In this document: piece after piece, positions 33,801 to 42,526 of the stretch | Numbering within the stretch: position 1 is the first letter of the stretch | Layout: each line of letters opens with the position of its first letter | NCBI GenBank assembly: GCA_963576735.1 | Contig: OY755183.1 | Coordinates: 13,969,213 to 14,033,212 of the forward strand | Length of the DNA stretch: 64,000 nt | Source of the DNA: Bedellia somnulentella | Taxonomy: Eukaryota; Arthropoda; Insecta; Lepidoptera; Bedelliidae | Direction: 5' to 3' | Made by a program: the position numbers and the translations under genes | Notes under the pieces: model-generated | Told to the model about the DNA's origin: nothing | The model's input: the letters and a program-made list of their open reading frames with translations, nothing else | Databases searched by the model: none

Positions 33801-36400
33801 CAGAAAAAGAGGAGCCATAGAAATCCATGAATACTTAAATATTGCCACAAACAAAAGTTGATGCATCATTATGTGCGGCCCCCCATTTGAAATTAAGCTT
33901 AGTGCATTCTGGTCCATACGCAATGGCTGTAAAAATCTATAATAATATTCCGCAACAAATAAAAAATAAAACATAATAAAATTTAAAAAATACCTGAAAG
34001 ACTTTCTCTTTCGTACATGCTACTATTCTTTAAATGTATATTTGGAATTATTCAATAAAACTGTATTATTACATTAGTATTATATAAACTAAAACTGGAC
34101 ATTAATTAAAAAAAAACATATATTATATTAGTTAACTTATAATTTATTTAAATTGGCTATTTAATTATACAGAAAAAAACATACAATTATATTTTTGACA
34201 TTAATTTAATATGCGGACCATTAGTAATATATTTTAAATTTAATTAATTTGTAGTAATAATAAACTAGCAATTAAGTTATTGTTTTAAGTTTTTAATAAA
34301 AAAAATCTGTTTTATCTCATACTTGGGTTTTATTTAGAATTGTTATTATTTATTTTTAATAATTAATTCTTTTACCTTTTGTTTGTAAGTTTATATTATG
34401 AGGTGCCCTATCAGGGTTCATGTTATGGCTCAATAAAAAAAACCTGTATCACCTTGTATGTACCACATGAATGCAATAAATAATTTGAATTTCAATTTTG
34501 TTGGGGCACCTTTAGATTATATATTGATAAAGGGACACTGAAATTAATTAATGTAAAAAAGTCGATAAGAAATAACTGCTTTTCCTTTCTGTTTTTAAGA
34601 TGTACCAAATATTTGGTACTATTCAGCAGCTCTGTTATGTTGGCTAACAAAAGCACTACTTCATATCTTTATGTAAGTGTCATACAAGGTGCTTAGAGTA
34701 TGGGGACTATTCAATGAGAACAAAACTATGTGGTTGGAGATTTATCACAAACCACCTATTATTAATCTTGCCCTTACTAAACTTCCAAAAGTAGCTAAGA
34801 ATTTTCTGTATCTGAAACTCTGGATACTCTTTTTGGGATTATGGCCCAAAAAATGTACAAAATTTTTAATATTAATACAAAATAATAGCCAATACTGTAA
34901 ACAAATTATTTTATTCTAGATGTCAAGATAAGCACTCTTGGAGTAAACTTGTATTTTTATTTAATCTTTGTATTGTAATGGTTCATAATTGGCATCAGAA
35001 AAAGTTAGACTTTATATCTGACCTAACATAATAAATAATTTAAGAGGCGACTAACGGTATCAGGGCTTTTAAGGGATTTTTGGGCGATGCGGTTGGAGAC
35101 CCATCACCGACAACCTTTATTTTACCATCTTTTCCCCACTCAACTTTCCAAATGTGGCTGAGGAATTTCGAGTTCCTTAGCTCTGGCTACCCCTTCTAGG
35201 CATTTATAGCCGTGAGTATATGTATGTAAGTATGTATAATAAATAATATAAAATGACTAAATTTTAACCGGCTCCGCCAGTTAATGAGCTAAATGCTGTA
35301 TGCTGAAATACTCTGGATCTCTCTTCAAATATTTAAAAGATGTATAATTAGTACTTGATTGAGAGTGATGCCAAATTTTAGGGAATAGGCATTCTGTCAA
35401 ATCATAATATGATGCATCTCAATAATTTTACTTACATTTTCTGCATAAAGTTTAAGACAACCCTGGAAATGTTCTTTTTGAGGTGACCCAGACATAGAAG
35501 AAGAGAGGGTATCCCTAGGAGTCCGTCTGGGAGACCCAATAGGTGTAGATGACACAATTGCTTTTTCAGAAGCAACCAATGATGAGCGCTCAGCATCATC
35601 ATCATTGCGTTCCTGAAATTAAGATGATTTACTGTAAAACTATACATAATTGGATGTAAAATTCTTTATTGATACAACCAAGCACAAGCTATCCAGCAAC
35701 CTCACTCAAAAATTCTTTATATAGCTTAATACCCCACCTCGCTTTATAAAACTCCCATGGCCAAAAAATTGTTTTGTGCTATTCTAAGCCACCGTTACTC
35801 AGCTGTAATTATGATCTAGTGGTAGAGCACTTGGATTCTTATCTGGAGGTCTTGAGTTTGACACCCAAGGGGAACTCACTTATTTCATAAGATTTCACTT
35901 ATTAGGAAGGATGTTGCATGCTTGAATAACATAATCATCAGGAAATAAAAGCAGTCGGTCCTTGCTAGTATTTGTTAGTATACAACCCCCACTTGATCAG
36001 CGTGGCCATGGCCATATCACACTACACAGGGAAGGCTCAAGCCCTTCGGTGGGGACACATATGAAAGTGCGGTATTCTTTCACAGCTATCTAAGGTCGGA
36101 AGAGATATAAGCTTCGGTACTTGGTTGTAAACTCATATGTAAATATAGATACAGCTGTTTAGAAAGTTCATTTGAGATATGTAACATCTATTTTCAATTT
36201 CTTATATGCTATTACAAGATAAGCCAATACACCAAACTGTACAATTTTGATCAGATATTATTAAATCCCTAGTAACTGACCTCTTCTCGTCCACCAGTAG
36301 CTCGAATTTGAGGAATCAGACTTCTTCTTTTGATACTCCCGCCAATGCTTTTCCTCACCCTCGTCAAATCGGGAGTCGACGTTATAGGACTTTCCACCAT
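18841..36400 (-). CDS. barr: Condensin complex subunit 2 (CAP-H / Barren), complete, 11 exons
   Basis: Minus-strand exons in order: 36400-36281, 35612-35436, 32995-32795, 32515-32353, 28546-28438, 27140-26967, 23293-23169, 21520-21289, 20226-20052, 19602-19492, 19140-18841. Total 1887 nt, 628 aa plus stop, all phases consistent and GT-AG bounded. Barren is the kleisin of condensin I, bridging the SMC2/SMC4 heads and recruiting the HEAT subunits for mitotic chromosome compaction. Family hallmarks: Ser/Arg-rich N-terminus (SPITSTPDLTRVRKS), the N-terminal kleisin helix zone (LQLIDFMSSML ... VDASARIYSFRVDAVHHD), a Lys run (KKKKKKN), DPFFERL, NWDPDNEDS, and a C-terminal winged-helix zone with MRAKKVDMKQLK and LSVPLALLSVLHLANEKGL. 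Slightly shorter than human or fly CAP-H (about 740 aa). Its introns host the LTR element and the LINE. Confidence 0.95.
19249..19422 (+). mobile_element. SINE C copy, 5'-truncated
   Basis: Starts at GGTATGGGGCTTTTTAAGTG and ends GTGGCCGTGAGCAAATGTAT, in a condensin intron. Confidence 0.75.
20249..20488 (-). mobile_element. SINE C copy, diverged, abutting a condensin exon
   Basis: Minus orientation: CATACATGCATATACTCACG at the left, CGAACACCCACGG and TAAGCCGACACACATCA at the right. It begins about 22 bp from the exon at 20052-20226, so it lies close to that exon's acceptor and branch point. Confidence 0.75.
21730..22240 (+). repeat. Tandem triplication with (TATG/TATC)n microsatellites
   Basis: A unit starting CCTCTATTACTTCTCAGTCG occurs at about 21740, 21863 and 22102. 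The last two copies run through GCAATGCAACGAACAGTATG to CTCATATCGGTAAC almost identically, about 240 bp apart. Each is joined to GTGAGTGTATGTATG and a tetranucleotide tract (TATGTATCTATGTATGTTTG). It looks like a local duplication of a retroelement fragment with its microsatellite tail. Confidence 0.7.
22331..22505 (-). mobile_element. LINE 3' end (CR1-like tail)
   Basis: Minus strand ends in GTGCAATAAAGAGTTATTCT followed by ATTCTAA, a short terminal repeat of the kind seen in CR1-like LINEs. Matches 33315-33490 closely. Confidence 0.6.
22510..23165 (-). other. Condensin intron segment, unassigned
   Basis: Part of the intron between exons 23169-23293 and 21289-21520. An open frame at 22723-22905 has no family features. 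Nothing else recognised. Confidence 0.45.
23319..23552 (-). mobile_element. SINE C copy
   Basis: CATACATATATTCACGGCCA at the left end, then GGGGTAGCCAGAGCTTCAG and GGGTCTCCAACAGCATC, ending AAGTCAGCACTACAC. It lies 26 bp upstream of the condensin exon at 23169-23293 in transcript order. Confidence 0.8.
23927..24388 (+). CDS. LTR element Gag-like protein, C-terminally truncated
   Basis: Encodes 153 aa. It contains the retroelement capsid-like core (SGEWSLFKGRL ... YRAKFYGATKSPGESLGDWAARLRGL ... LTDRFVLGLDS). The usual zinc knuckle (C-x2-C-x4-H-x4-C) is absent, and the frame stops at an A-rich stretch immediately before the pol frame, suggesting loss of the nucleocapsid end. Confidence 0.8.
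   Translation: MAFLGNLPIFDHKSGEWSLFKGRLTQFIKLNSVEGEFMSAILITHLSDESYRLLRNLAYPIDVDTLSYVRLVELLDNHFKPKSCSYAYRAKFYGATKSPGESLGDWAARLRGLATYCDFGTALETNLTDRFVLGLDSGPERDNLFEQIPKKVI
24394..25950 (+). pseudogene. LTR element Pol: protease and reverse transcriptase, RNase H broken
   Basis: 518 aa open frame. Aspartic protease motif LDSGSGVSVIS near residue 50. RT follows: AGDYSVTLNKDL, YPLPRIEEVF, KIDLKNAYNQF, a catalytic box CWIDDI (the usual first residue Tyr or Phe is Trp), LGYVIDKNG and VKRFLGIVNYYRNF. RNase H begins at LTVDA and then runs into a GC-rich, out-of-frame stretch and a stop. The RNase H body and integrase N-terminus and core are missing. Confidence 0.85.
25916..26605 (+). pseudogene. LTR element integrase C-terminal remnant
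   Basis: In a different frame from Pol. LFEYRNTVHCTTGHSPAKLM and FGRNLRSRLDL are the conserved end of the Gypsy integrase core, followed by the GDAIWVRRY-type C-terminal domain and an acidic tail. It is joined to the RNase H start by an internal deletion at about 25870-25930. Confidence 0.85.
27440..27813. mobile_element. MITE with GC-rich inverted ends, interrupted by a LINE
   Basis: Left end AGCGCAATACACACTGAGCC (27440) continues CGCCGGGCCGC. The right arm GCGGCCCGGCGGGCTCAG (27574) continues GTGTGTA, then after a LINE insertion TTGCGCT (ends 27813). Removing the insertion and one target copy restores the inverted repeat. No ORF; the target duplication is not clear. Confidence 0.65.
27598..27795 (-). 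mobile_element. RTE-like LINE 3' fragment inserted in a MITE
   Basis: Minus strand matches the last ~170 bp of the LINE ORF (GVRSMKN... to ... SAYPN) and its end CGTGAGTATATGTTTTT. Target duplication CTCAGTGTGTA lies at 27587-27597 and 27796-27806. A short internal duplication of the CGTTTACAACA stretch is present. Confidence 0.85.
28209..28397 (-). mobile_element. SINE C copy with small internal deletion
   Basis: CATACATACATATTATTCAC at left, CCGGCATTAAACGGC at right, missing part of the middle. It ends about 40 bp from the condensin exon at 28438-28546. Confidence 0.75.
28590..31985 (+). mobile_element. RTE-like non-LTR retrotransposon (LINE), apparently full length
   Basis: Starts about 28590 with a 5' UTR (GTGTAGTGTCGGCATAGAAT ... 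TAGCACTACCCCAT) and carries one uninterrupted ORF at 28864-31983. It ends in CCCCAATGGGAACAATGGGC then GTGAGTATAAG. A SINE C follows directly. It lies in a condensin intron (28547-32352), antisense to the gene. Fragments occur at 17490 and 27598. Confidence 0.85.
28864..31983 (+). CDS. LINE endonuclease / reverse transcriptase, intact 1039 aa
   Basis: N-terminal AP-endonuclease (residues ~35-280): CVNETKCKGKE, LGDFNGWVG, MIDFVIVD, GTDHFLVVSRVRG. A Lys/Glu-rich linker follows (residues ~330-460). RT domain (residues ~510-800): AGYDRVNIEMLR, YRGISLLSVVGKLYAK, CTFIDLEKAYDRV, SRGVRQGCVASPWLF and LLYADDQVLLAS (catalytic ADD). The C-terminal region has GMLRWFGHIERM, GRPRRTHLDQI and DRTKWRS, with no RNase H, as in RTE-clade elements. 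Translation may start at 28864 or at the Met pair near residue 36. All catalytic motifs are present, so it could be active or only recently silent. Confidence 0.9.
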   Translation: MCLNKNQHGDGDKARHLSRHRFSLGEKWAGETRFSMMNVCGGMQEKLDEVCLVMKEKNLYLLCVNETKCKGKEVSQLGSITAIWSGVDPNIRACQGVGLLMSERMVQCMSEHECVSPRLLWVKLKVGLIRLRIICVYAPDMSKALTQREEFWNLLGDVVNGCDLNERIIMLGDFNGWVGVKRNGCERVLGKYGDQRVNENGEKLIEVCLERDLCVTNTLFKHKDIHMYTRQRGSERSMIDFVIVDERLKSKVVDTRVYRGVNVGTDHFLVVSRVRGLFKRWRHRTRVPTTEPSRIRVENLVEDEKIGDEYVKKLDERLSCVEMTDEMEIEDVWSVLKSTLVECATEVCGVSKRKIRPSASWWDKNVKDAVNEKKKAWLDLLAIKASKRMNVCINDDEVERFEDEYKRIKRMVKNKIEQKKRDLKEWSEKKLSNNFQNNQKLFWKYIRRERGVSQNTSTNVMKDEKGELMTDGIRIKRVWKDYFEGLFEKEDDPTTSAIDININCNEVLGDMCESVISMEEIVKAMKCMKLGKAAGYDRVNIEMLRAGKGLVASWLFFLFRKCWALGKVPNDWCRAVIVPLYKGKGSRQVAKNYRGISLLSVVGKLYAKVLIERVMKETDEKIWDVQAGFRKGMGCMDQIFSLRCITEKFLAKNQKVYCTFIDLEKAYDRVVRKNLWEVLSKFGLGSQLIRALESLYEGSSACVRINGENTDWFEISRGVRQGCVASPWLFNLFMDDCLKELRESDYGLRMEGFIIKCLLYADDQVLLASTVNELQEMVNIACKSFERKGMRVNVDKTKTMVFQREESMTECEITIGGKKVEQVKEFVYLGSLFTRDGKCEEDIERRVKKGNAVNGAINSLMSSQFLSEKARMAVHNAVLVPTLMYGSECWAWQKRHESRVNAVEMRSLRSICNVRLCDRVRNSVIRERLGVKDDVVCKIEKGMLRWFGHIERMNDSKLVKEIYRANVEGNVSRGRPRRTHLDQIESVLKKAGVRSMKNKRACMKRLMDVNEAREVCQDRTKWRSIVSAYPNGNNGREYK
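31986..32213 (+). mobile_element. SINE C copy abutting the LINE 3' end
   Basis: Begins GTGTCGGCTTAGAATAGCAC only 2-3 bases after the LINE tail and ends GGATTTACAGCCATGAGTAT then ATGATGTATG. It may be a separate insertion into the LINE's 3' end or a chimeric retrotransposition product. Confidence 0.75.
33101..33220 (+). mobile_element. Inverted LINE 3' fragment (CR1-like)
   Basis: Plus strand GATCGCTTTTAGTGATAAGA through GATGTGCAAAAAGAGTTTTC then TATTCTATTT is the reverse of the element at 33315-33490. The pair forms an imperfect hairpin in the first large condensin introns. Confidence 0.55.
33315..33490 (-). mobile_element. LINE 3' end (CR1-like tail)
   Basis: Shares TTAGAATAGAATAACTCTTT, GTCTTATCGCTAAAAGC and CAACCTTTGGAAGGTGAGAT with 22331-22505. 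Confidence 0.6.
33500..34900. other. Condensin intron, AT-rich, decayed repeats
   Basis: Contains a LINE-like tail (CATGAATGCAATAAATAATT, 34467-34490) and a very decayed plus-strand SINE C (about 34745-34850, CTTCCAAAAGTAGCTAAGAA). The rest is unassigned. Confidence 0.45.
35041..35236 (+). mobile_element. SINE C copy, 5'-truncated
   Basis: TAAGAGGCGACTAACGGTAT through GAGGAATTTCGAGTTCC to GCCGTGAGTATATGTATGTA. Confidence 0.85.
35800..36080 (+). mobile_element. tRNA-derived SINE, diverged (family D)
   Basis: A box TGATCTAGTGGTAGAGCACT and degenerate B box GGTCTTGAGTTTGACACC, followed by a body with CCCACTTGATCAGCGTGGCC. Seen once in the window, in the first condensin intron. Confidence 0.55.
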
Positions 36401-36685
36401 TTTTGAACACTATGCGCACTTTCAATTTTTATTTTAAATTATGTTCTCACACAGAACTAAGCTATTTTCATTTTAATAAAAACGAAACTATATTTTGAAA
36501 TTGAAATTGTTTATCAAAATAACGGTCAGTCAGTACAGTACAGTGAGTGAAGTGAAGTGAGTGAACGATTACGCTAAGCTTTTTCATTATATATTCTCTT
36601 TAGTCATTAATTTCCTTCGTTCGTATAGATTGCAACTATGCTATGCTCTGTTTAAGCCAAGTTGACACGCTTCAATATATATATA
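36401..36685 (-). promoter_or_regulatory. Presumed 5' UTR and promoter zone of the condensin gene
   Basis: The start codon is at 36400-36398 with no upstream in-frame coding. The zone contains AGTCAGTACAGTACAGTGAG and GTGAAGTGAAGTGAGTGAA, short direct repeats at 36530-36565. No TATA or Inr assignment is made. The long inverted-repeat element starts only about 285 bp upstream of the ATG. Confidence 0.35.
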
Positions 36686-37005
36686 TGTCGCCGGGACATC
36701 GTCAAACTCGTTAACATATAAGATTCCTAGGAAACTTGTAAGTTGTCGGAAATCCGTCAAACAGCATGCCAATTTACACTTTACCTGATAGTTTTTAGGA
36801 AACTTGTAAAATAACGGACTCACCTCAGGAAACTTGTCAATGCAGCGCTGATGGCGCGAAGAGAGGGATATTAGTCAATGCGGATTGGCTGGCGGTGGTC
36901 ACGTGACGTGACGCATTCGCGCGTTTTATCAACTCGACAATGTAAACTAATATTTTCCTTGCTTTACTAATGCTAATCTATTAATTTGCTATTATTTGCT
37001 GGGCT

Positions 37006-37119
37006 TAACGTGGGTATTCTGAACACCAGGTGACAAAGTCACGTGATGTTCAGAAGTATTAGTACCTCTGCCAACCCCCTCGGGGATATTCGGCGTGAAC
37101 GTTTATGTTATATGTTATT
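37006..37119 (+). mobile_element. SINE family B fragment
   Basis: 3' part only, AACGTGGGTATTCTGAACAC to GGCGTGAACGTTTATGTTAT. Confidence 0.8.
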
Positions 37120-37279
37120 GCTGTCACTGACATGAAGTTAAAACGTTTTAAGAGTATTTATTAAATATATATTTTTAAGTATATATCGTGATATTTTTAG
37201 TTGTATAGTATGAATACCACCTAGATAATTTTTAATGCCGTTTTAATTTAAGAAATAAAAGAGCGTTTTAATACCGATA

Positions 37280-37520
37280 CATACATACCTATCTATACTC
37301 ACGGCAATAAATCCCAAGAAGGGGTAGCCTTAGCGTCGGAGTTTAGCTACTTCTTGAAGTTAAATGGGAAAAGTTTGTAATATAAACATTCATGGTGATA
37401 GGTCTCCAACCGCATCGCCAAAACAACACTAAAAAAGCCACAAAGTCCTTAGTCACCTCCAATGACATCCGTTCGTATAGTTTACCGCCAGAAATATGTT
37501 AGTGCTATTCTTAACCGATA
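37280..37520 (-). mobile_element. SINE C copy, old
   Basis: CATACATACCTATCTATACT, CTCACGGCAATAAATCCC and GGTCTCCAACCGCATCGCC present; right end decayed. Confidence 0.7.
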
Positions 37521-38190
37521 ATTGTAAAATTTTTTATTCTTACAAATTTACTACACTCATAATATTTTGTTCCGCGGTTGTCGCAAGAGGAAACCAAAGG
37601 CTTTTTAAGTGATTGTTGGGTGAAGTGGCTGCATACCCACCGCCACCTTCTAATTCTGTAGCTCAAGATACATCTTATTGTGATTCGCTACTGTGATAGG
37701 AGTGAGTGAAAAGCAAGTCAGAAGGTGGGTTTATTAACAAATGGAAACTATTGTAAAAATCCTTTATCGTAATCAATTATTCGTAGTTTTCGTTTATTAT
37801 TACATAAGATTAAATGCTAGGAAACCCTTTTTTGAAACGCTTATAGGCCAGTTCCTCATTTATATTTGAAATTATTAAAACATTGTCATTTCATGCAAGC
37901 TTTAATCAACTCACTTCTTAACCAATCAGTATTAGTAACTGGTTCTGTAAATAATTTTACTTGCAGGCATTAGGAAGCTTACGAATTTCCTAAATTATAA
38001 ATTCAAAACTTGGAAACTTGTCAAAAATGATTCCCAATTACAAGTTACCTGAGATGAGTTCGTTATTTTACAAGTTTCCTAAAAACTATTAGTAAGATGT
38101 AAATTCGCTTGCTTGTTGACGGTTTTCCGTCAACTTACAAGTTTCCTAGGAAACTTATAAGTTAACGAGTTTGACGATTTTCCTGCGACA

Positions 38191-38375
38191 TATACATACA
38201 TACATACATATACTCACGGCTATAATTCCCTAGAAGGGGTAGCCAGAGCCAAGGAATTATAAATTCCTCAGCCACTTTTGGAAGTTGAGTGGGGAAAAAG
38301 CGGTAAAATAAAATTTTTTGGTGATGGGTCTCCAACCGCATCGCCCAAAAATCCAATAAATGGCTCGAATACCCT
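38191..38375 (-). mobile_element. SINE C copy, 5'-truncated
   Basis: Begins TATACATACATACATACATA directly at the end of the long inverted-repeat arm; stops before the 5' third of the family. Confidence 0.85.
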
Positions 38376-38436
38376 CAATATATATATATATATATATATA
38401 TCAATATATATATTAATCCACAGCTGCTAATATACC

Positions 38437-38596
38437 TAATCTATATAAAGAAGATGAACTAATTTGGCTGAAAATAGAGGGGAAGCTCAGAACCAGGCAA
38501 AGGACATAGGATATATTTTATCACGCTATATATCGTAGGGGGTAAGCAGTAAAAAAAAATACCACCATCCATGCGAAGCCGGGGTGGACCACTAGT
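38437..38596 (+). mobile_element. Helitron-type fragment
   Basis: Ends CCATGCGAAGCCGGGGTGGA then CCACTAGT, the lepidopteran Helitron 3' pattern (GCGAAGCCGGG...CTAGT). The left boundary is approximate, near TAATCTATATAAAG. Confidence 0.5.
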
Positions 38597-38599
38597 ATA

Positions 38600-40290
38600 A
38601 AATAAATACACAACATAGAGAAATTATAAATGCAGAGCCGTGACCTTCATAGTAATTGGCTTTTTAAATCTGTTAAATAACCTATAGACAGATAACGCAC
38701 GTGGCACTCTATATGTCTTTCTTTCGCACAGTCGGTGTTGACACAAAAACAAATTTACCTCGCTTGTGGTATTTTTTGTAAGGCTTTTCCCATGCTTTCA
38801 ATAACAACAGATATATTATGTTACCTAACATATATGGCAAATATCCTCAAATAATAAGTTTGTAAATGGATAAATTATAAGGAAACAAAAAACCTAAATT
38901 AATAACCAAAAGAAAATGATTAATATTAACAGAATACATATTAACAATGACTTATCAATAAATAGACAACAATCACTCCATGGGTACTCGGTGGGAATAA
39001 AAACGTAGTTTAAAAATCATACTAATAGGGTAATAAACCAATAATATTTTTGTTAAAATAAAACAACTCTTAATCAAATGTTCATAGTTATTGTATTACA
39101 CGTTACCTTAATCAACTTCAACATAATTTAAATCAACAATCAAAGTTACTGTCTTTTAAACATTTTTTTTATTTGTTCCGAATCCTTTCCTCGTTCATAG
39201 TAATTGTCTTATTCACATGATAAATTCTTACTTCTAAAAGATTATTGAGACTTTGAAGTGGGAAACACCACTGTTTTTGGTTGTTGAAGGTTATGTTTAA
39301 AATTAAATCAAAAACACAGGTAAAACGTATAAATAACAGCATATCTTCTGTTGTAAATCTAATAAGGTTCATAAACTGTAAATATATCCCGATTTTTCTT
39401 TGATACGCCACTGTGAAGTGATTAATCTGGGGCTTTTTACTCGCTTTGATAACTGCAGCCCAATTCTTTGTATTTACCTATTTTTAAAGCACTATCACAT
39501 TAACAATGTCTCTGCCCTAAACAAGCTTACTTCCTACGTGTCCAAAATATGATTTATTTCACGTATTTGCACAATATTATCTAAAATCGATGAAGGTAAG
39601 CAAAGCGTTTATTATTTCTCTGACAGACTTGCTCAAACTGTCTCTTTTGACAGTCTGAGCAAGCAAAAAACAGGTTACACCGTAAGGTACAAAAAATCAC
39701 GGTACTAGCTCTTTCTATCCTTAAGAGATTTATAATTAGCTATCCTTTTCTTGCTCGTCGTGACGTAGTCTTTATCTCTCTAATTGTATATGCTCTAAGG
39801 TCTATAGGTGGTTGGTCTTAGGTCAAACACATGAAGCTACTAACTTAACAGGAGAGAGTACTCACAAAAATATGGTAAACAAAAATGCAATTTATTACCA
39901 TGCAATAAAGTTAATTATCTTTTAAAGACTGTCAAGCAGAGAAACGTCCTAGAACGAGAGCCGTGTGAGAGAGAAGTGTGTCCCGCTCGCACGGTTGCCA
40001 GTCGAGATTAAGTTCAAAGAAAAACAAATTAAACTTATTTATAAGGAGTATTTTATAAAAAGCAGGTTATAAACTGTTCCTTTTTTGTATTTTATTTTAA
40101 TTATTACTGTCGCCTATCGATTTGGAGATAAATAATTGGTTAAGTTTGGCAAAAGGGATATTAATATTTGTCACGGGTATCCCCATCGAAACAAGATAAA
40201 TGTGGTGTCCACAATTTATCATCTGTTTGAGTGTTTTGGAGCTTTTATCATTTAATAGTGATAAATATGGGTTCGTGTAATGGAACAACT
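38600..40290. other. Intergenic, nothing recognised
   Basis: AT-rich spacer between the divergent condensin and Trailer hitch genes. Only small ORFs without motifs. A 35-bp sequence at 38640-38674 recurs inverted at 42106-42140. Confidence 0.5.
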
Positions 40291-40354
40291 AATAAAATAA
40301 CCTGTATCATCTCGAACTTTACCACATGAATGCATTAAACGATTTGAATTTGGT

Positions 40355-40414
40355 TTTGCTCAAAAAGTGGCTGAGGAAATTTTAATTCTCAAGCACTGGC
40401 TACCCATTCTTTTA
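40355..40414 (+). mobile_element. SINE C fragment
   Basis: Short plus-strand piece AAAAGTGGCTGAGGAAATTT ... CTGGCTACCC; it follows a LINE-like tail (AACCTGTATCATC, CATGAATGCATT) at 40300-40350. Confidence 0.55.
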
Positions 40415-40539
40415 TAATCTATTAATTAAGAATAAATATGTATAAAAAACACGTTGATTTACCAAAAACAATGTATATATGTAAATATAAGTGTTTTTAT
40501 AATATATTTTTTTATAATGTATGTATGTAAATATAACTA

Positions 40540-40690
40540 ATAAATAAAGGAAAGAAAAATTTCGACACAGGTGGGGATCGAACCCGCGACCTCGGGTATA
40601 CGCCCCTGTCGCTCTGCCAATTGAGCTACCGTGTCAAAGGCTGCGAGTGCATCAGGTCCCCACATGAGGTTTTCATGAACAAAAACATTC
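40540..40690 (-). mobile_element. SINE family A copy
   Basis: Minus strand: TGACACGGTAGCTCAATTGG head, GGTTCGATCCCC B box, tail CGAAATTTTTCTTTCC. The upstream side reads TTCATGAAAACCTCATGTGG. Only three base pairs form in the anticodon stem, so it is not a functional tRNA. Confidence 0.75.
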
Positions 40691-41076
40691 AAAATATGTA
40701 AATATAAGTGTTTTTGTATCCTTTAGAGGAACTCTTATTAAAACACCAACAGATGGTCACCCTACTTAAAACGAGACACAGTTAGCTAGTTAGCCATCCT
40801 TTTTCAGGACACTTTAGGTCGCCAGCGCGCGTTCCTGTTTAAATAATACTTCCATGGTCAAACACAAGATGTTTTGTTTTTATATCAGCTGAGGCTAAGA
40901 ACCTCATTATACTTTCTCAGTTTGATCTAGGTACGACACTTTTTAATTATTTTGAAAATTACAATATTTTAGATAAGCATTCGATAGACAAAGTTGTTAA
41001 GTTTTAATGTCTTCTATCAAATAAAACATAAAAAGGGTACGTTTTAAAAACGAGGTCTAGGCCAATAATTTTTAAA

Positions 41077-41954
41077 CAATCTAATAACAGACGCAAATAC
41101 GCAAAGACATTTTTTTTGTTTCTGCAACAATATTTTTTAAAAATCATAATATTGTTTGTTTATGTGTATTTTTTTTCACTCTGATGTATTCAAATTGACC
41201 ATTCTGATCGTCAACTAAATTTCGATTGAAACTCGGAATCCACCTACATGTTACACAAATGCCGATTTATAAACATACAAAGAAGTCTTTGACATACAAA
41301 ACTCTAAAGTCCTTGACAAAATAAATAAAAAATGCCATCGTGTGTGTTTTGGAAGTATAACAATTCGGTATGCAAAGTTTTACTAAAGTGATGCTGATTA
41401 CAAAACCATTTCGAGATATTAAGGTTATAAACAATATTTTCTTGAAATTATATCAATTTAAGCTAAGATGACTGTTATTTTATCAAAAAACTGTAACAGT
41501 GTTTGACCTTCAATGTTGTTTCAAAGAATATCGAAAATCATAGGTTTGTTTAGTATAATATCGTAATAATTTCATTTGACATCACAAATTTGTATTATGT
41601 TTTGCAATCAGCTACATTTTTATAAAACATTTCGCTTCATTTGCATGTCGCTACGTGATTTTATCAATCGATGACGTCATAAAGTACAAAAGTTTAACAA
41701 TCTTTTAAAAATCCTACCTTTACAATTACTCATTTTAAATGGAAAATATTCAAATCAGTCTTTTATTTTCGTGTTTACTATCGAATAACAATATTTAATA
41801 AATACCAAAAAAAACTTTGCATACCGAATTGTGACTCTAAAGTAAACAAAATACAAGGAATTTCGTACCACATGTGAGAATGCCTATATATGTTTAGATT
41901 TTATATTATATTTCAATTATTTTTCAATCAATCTAATAACAGACGCAAATACGC
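41077..41954. repeat. Direct and inverted repeat cluster upstream of Trailer hitch
   Basis: A 26-bp direct repeat (CAATCTAATAACAGACGCAA plus ATACGC) lies at 41077-41102 and 41929-41954. Inside, a perfect 22-bp inverted repeat (ACAATTCGGTATGCAAAGTT plus TT) lies at 41360-41381 and 41811-41832. No ORF or clear target duplication. Confidence 0.6.
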
Positions 41955-42526
41955 CATACTGTGGTTAAAGTGAAGATACACAGAGAAAACATTTGAAGGG
42001 CAATCATTAAAATTATAACTACGTCTGTTATTTGCATGCTCTTTCGCATCTTTTGTTTCACTCATTAGTAACACTTGACTATGTGTACAGTTTCGGATTG
42101 TTCGGAACAGATTTAAAAAGCCAACTACTATGAAGGTCACGTATCTGTATTTATTATTAATCTATGACGATACTTAGCGGTATTTGTTGTTATTGTATGC
42201 AACCGCAACCTGTTATTGATGTAATGCCGTCTGCATGCCAATCGAATAGACTTACAAATTGTCGCATTGTTGATATCAAAATGCGTTCTTATACATTTAT
42301 CAACACAAAATATTATTTAATTAAGTAACGTTCACATCATAAAACTGCAAGAAACCCTTTCTTTTTTAAATTAAGTTTTCATATGTGGCAACTTTCACAG
42401 CTGTTTGTATATTGCCGCTTGTTGCCAACTTCCCGTCGATATCATTTTGTTCTGTGACTCCTCTTTCATGGTCGACAAAATCGTAAAATATCTTCGTCAT
42501 CATCCGATAATTTTAAAAGTGACATT

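Larger units (their letters stand above)
36686..38190. mobile_element. Long-terminal-inverted-repeat element, about 1.5 kb, with nested SINEs
   Basis: Arms 36686-36845 and 38030-38190 are inverted copies. Both begin TGTCG, continue ATCGTCAAACTCGTTAAC, CCTAGGAAACTTGTAAGTTG, and later TAGTTTTTAGGAAACTTGTA. Each arm repeats the motif AGGAAACTTGT three times. Divergence is moderate. Flanks are TATA-rich (TATATATA and TATACATACA), so the target duplication is uncertain. The interior holds SINE B (37006-37119) and SINE C (37280-37520) and no ORF. Superfamily unknown. Confidence 0.7.

Noticed and set aside
41928..42140. Minus-strand ORF of 70 aa as a gene
   Set aside because: No recognisable motif; its ends coincide with the repeats at 41929 and 42140, so it is more likely repeat-derived.
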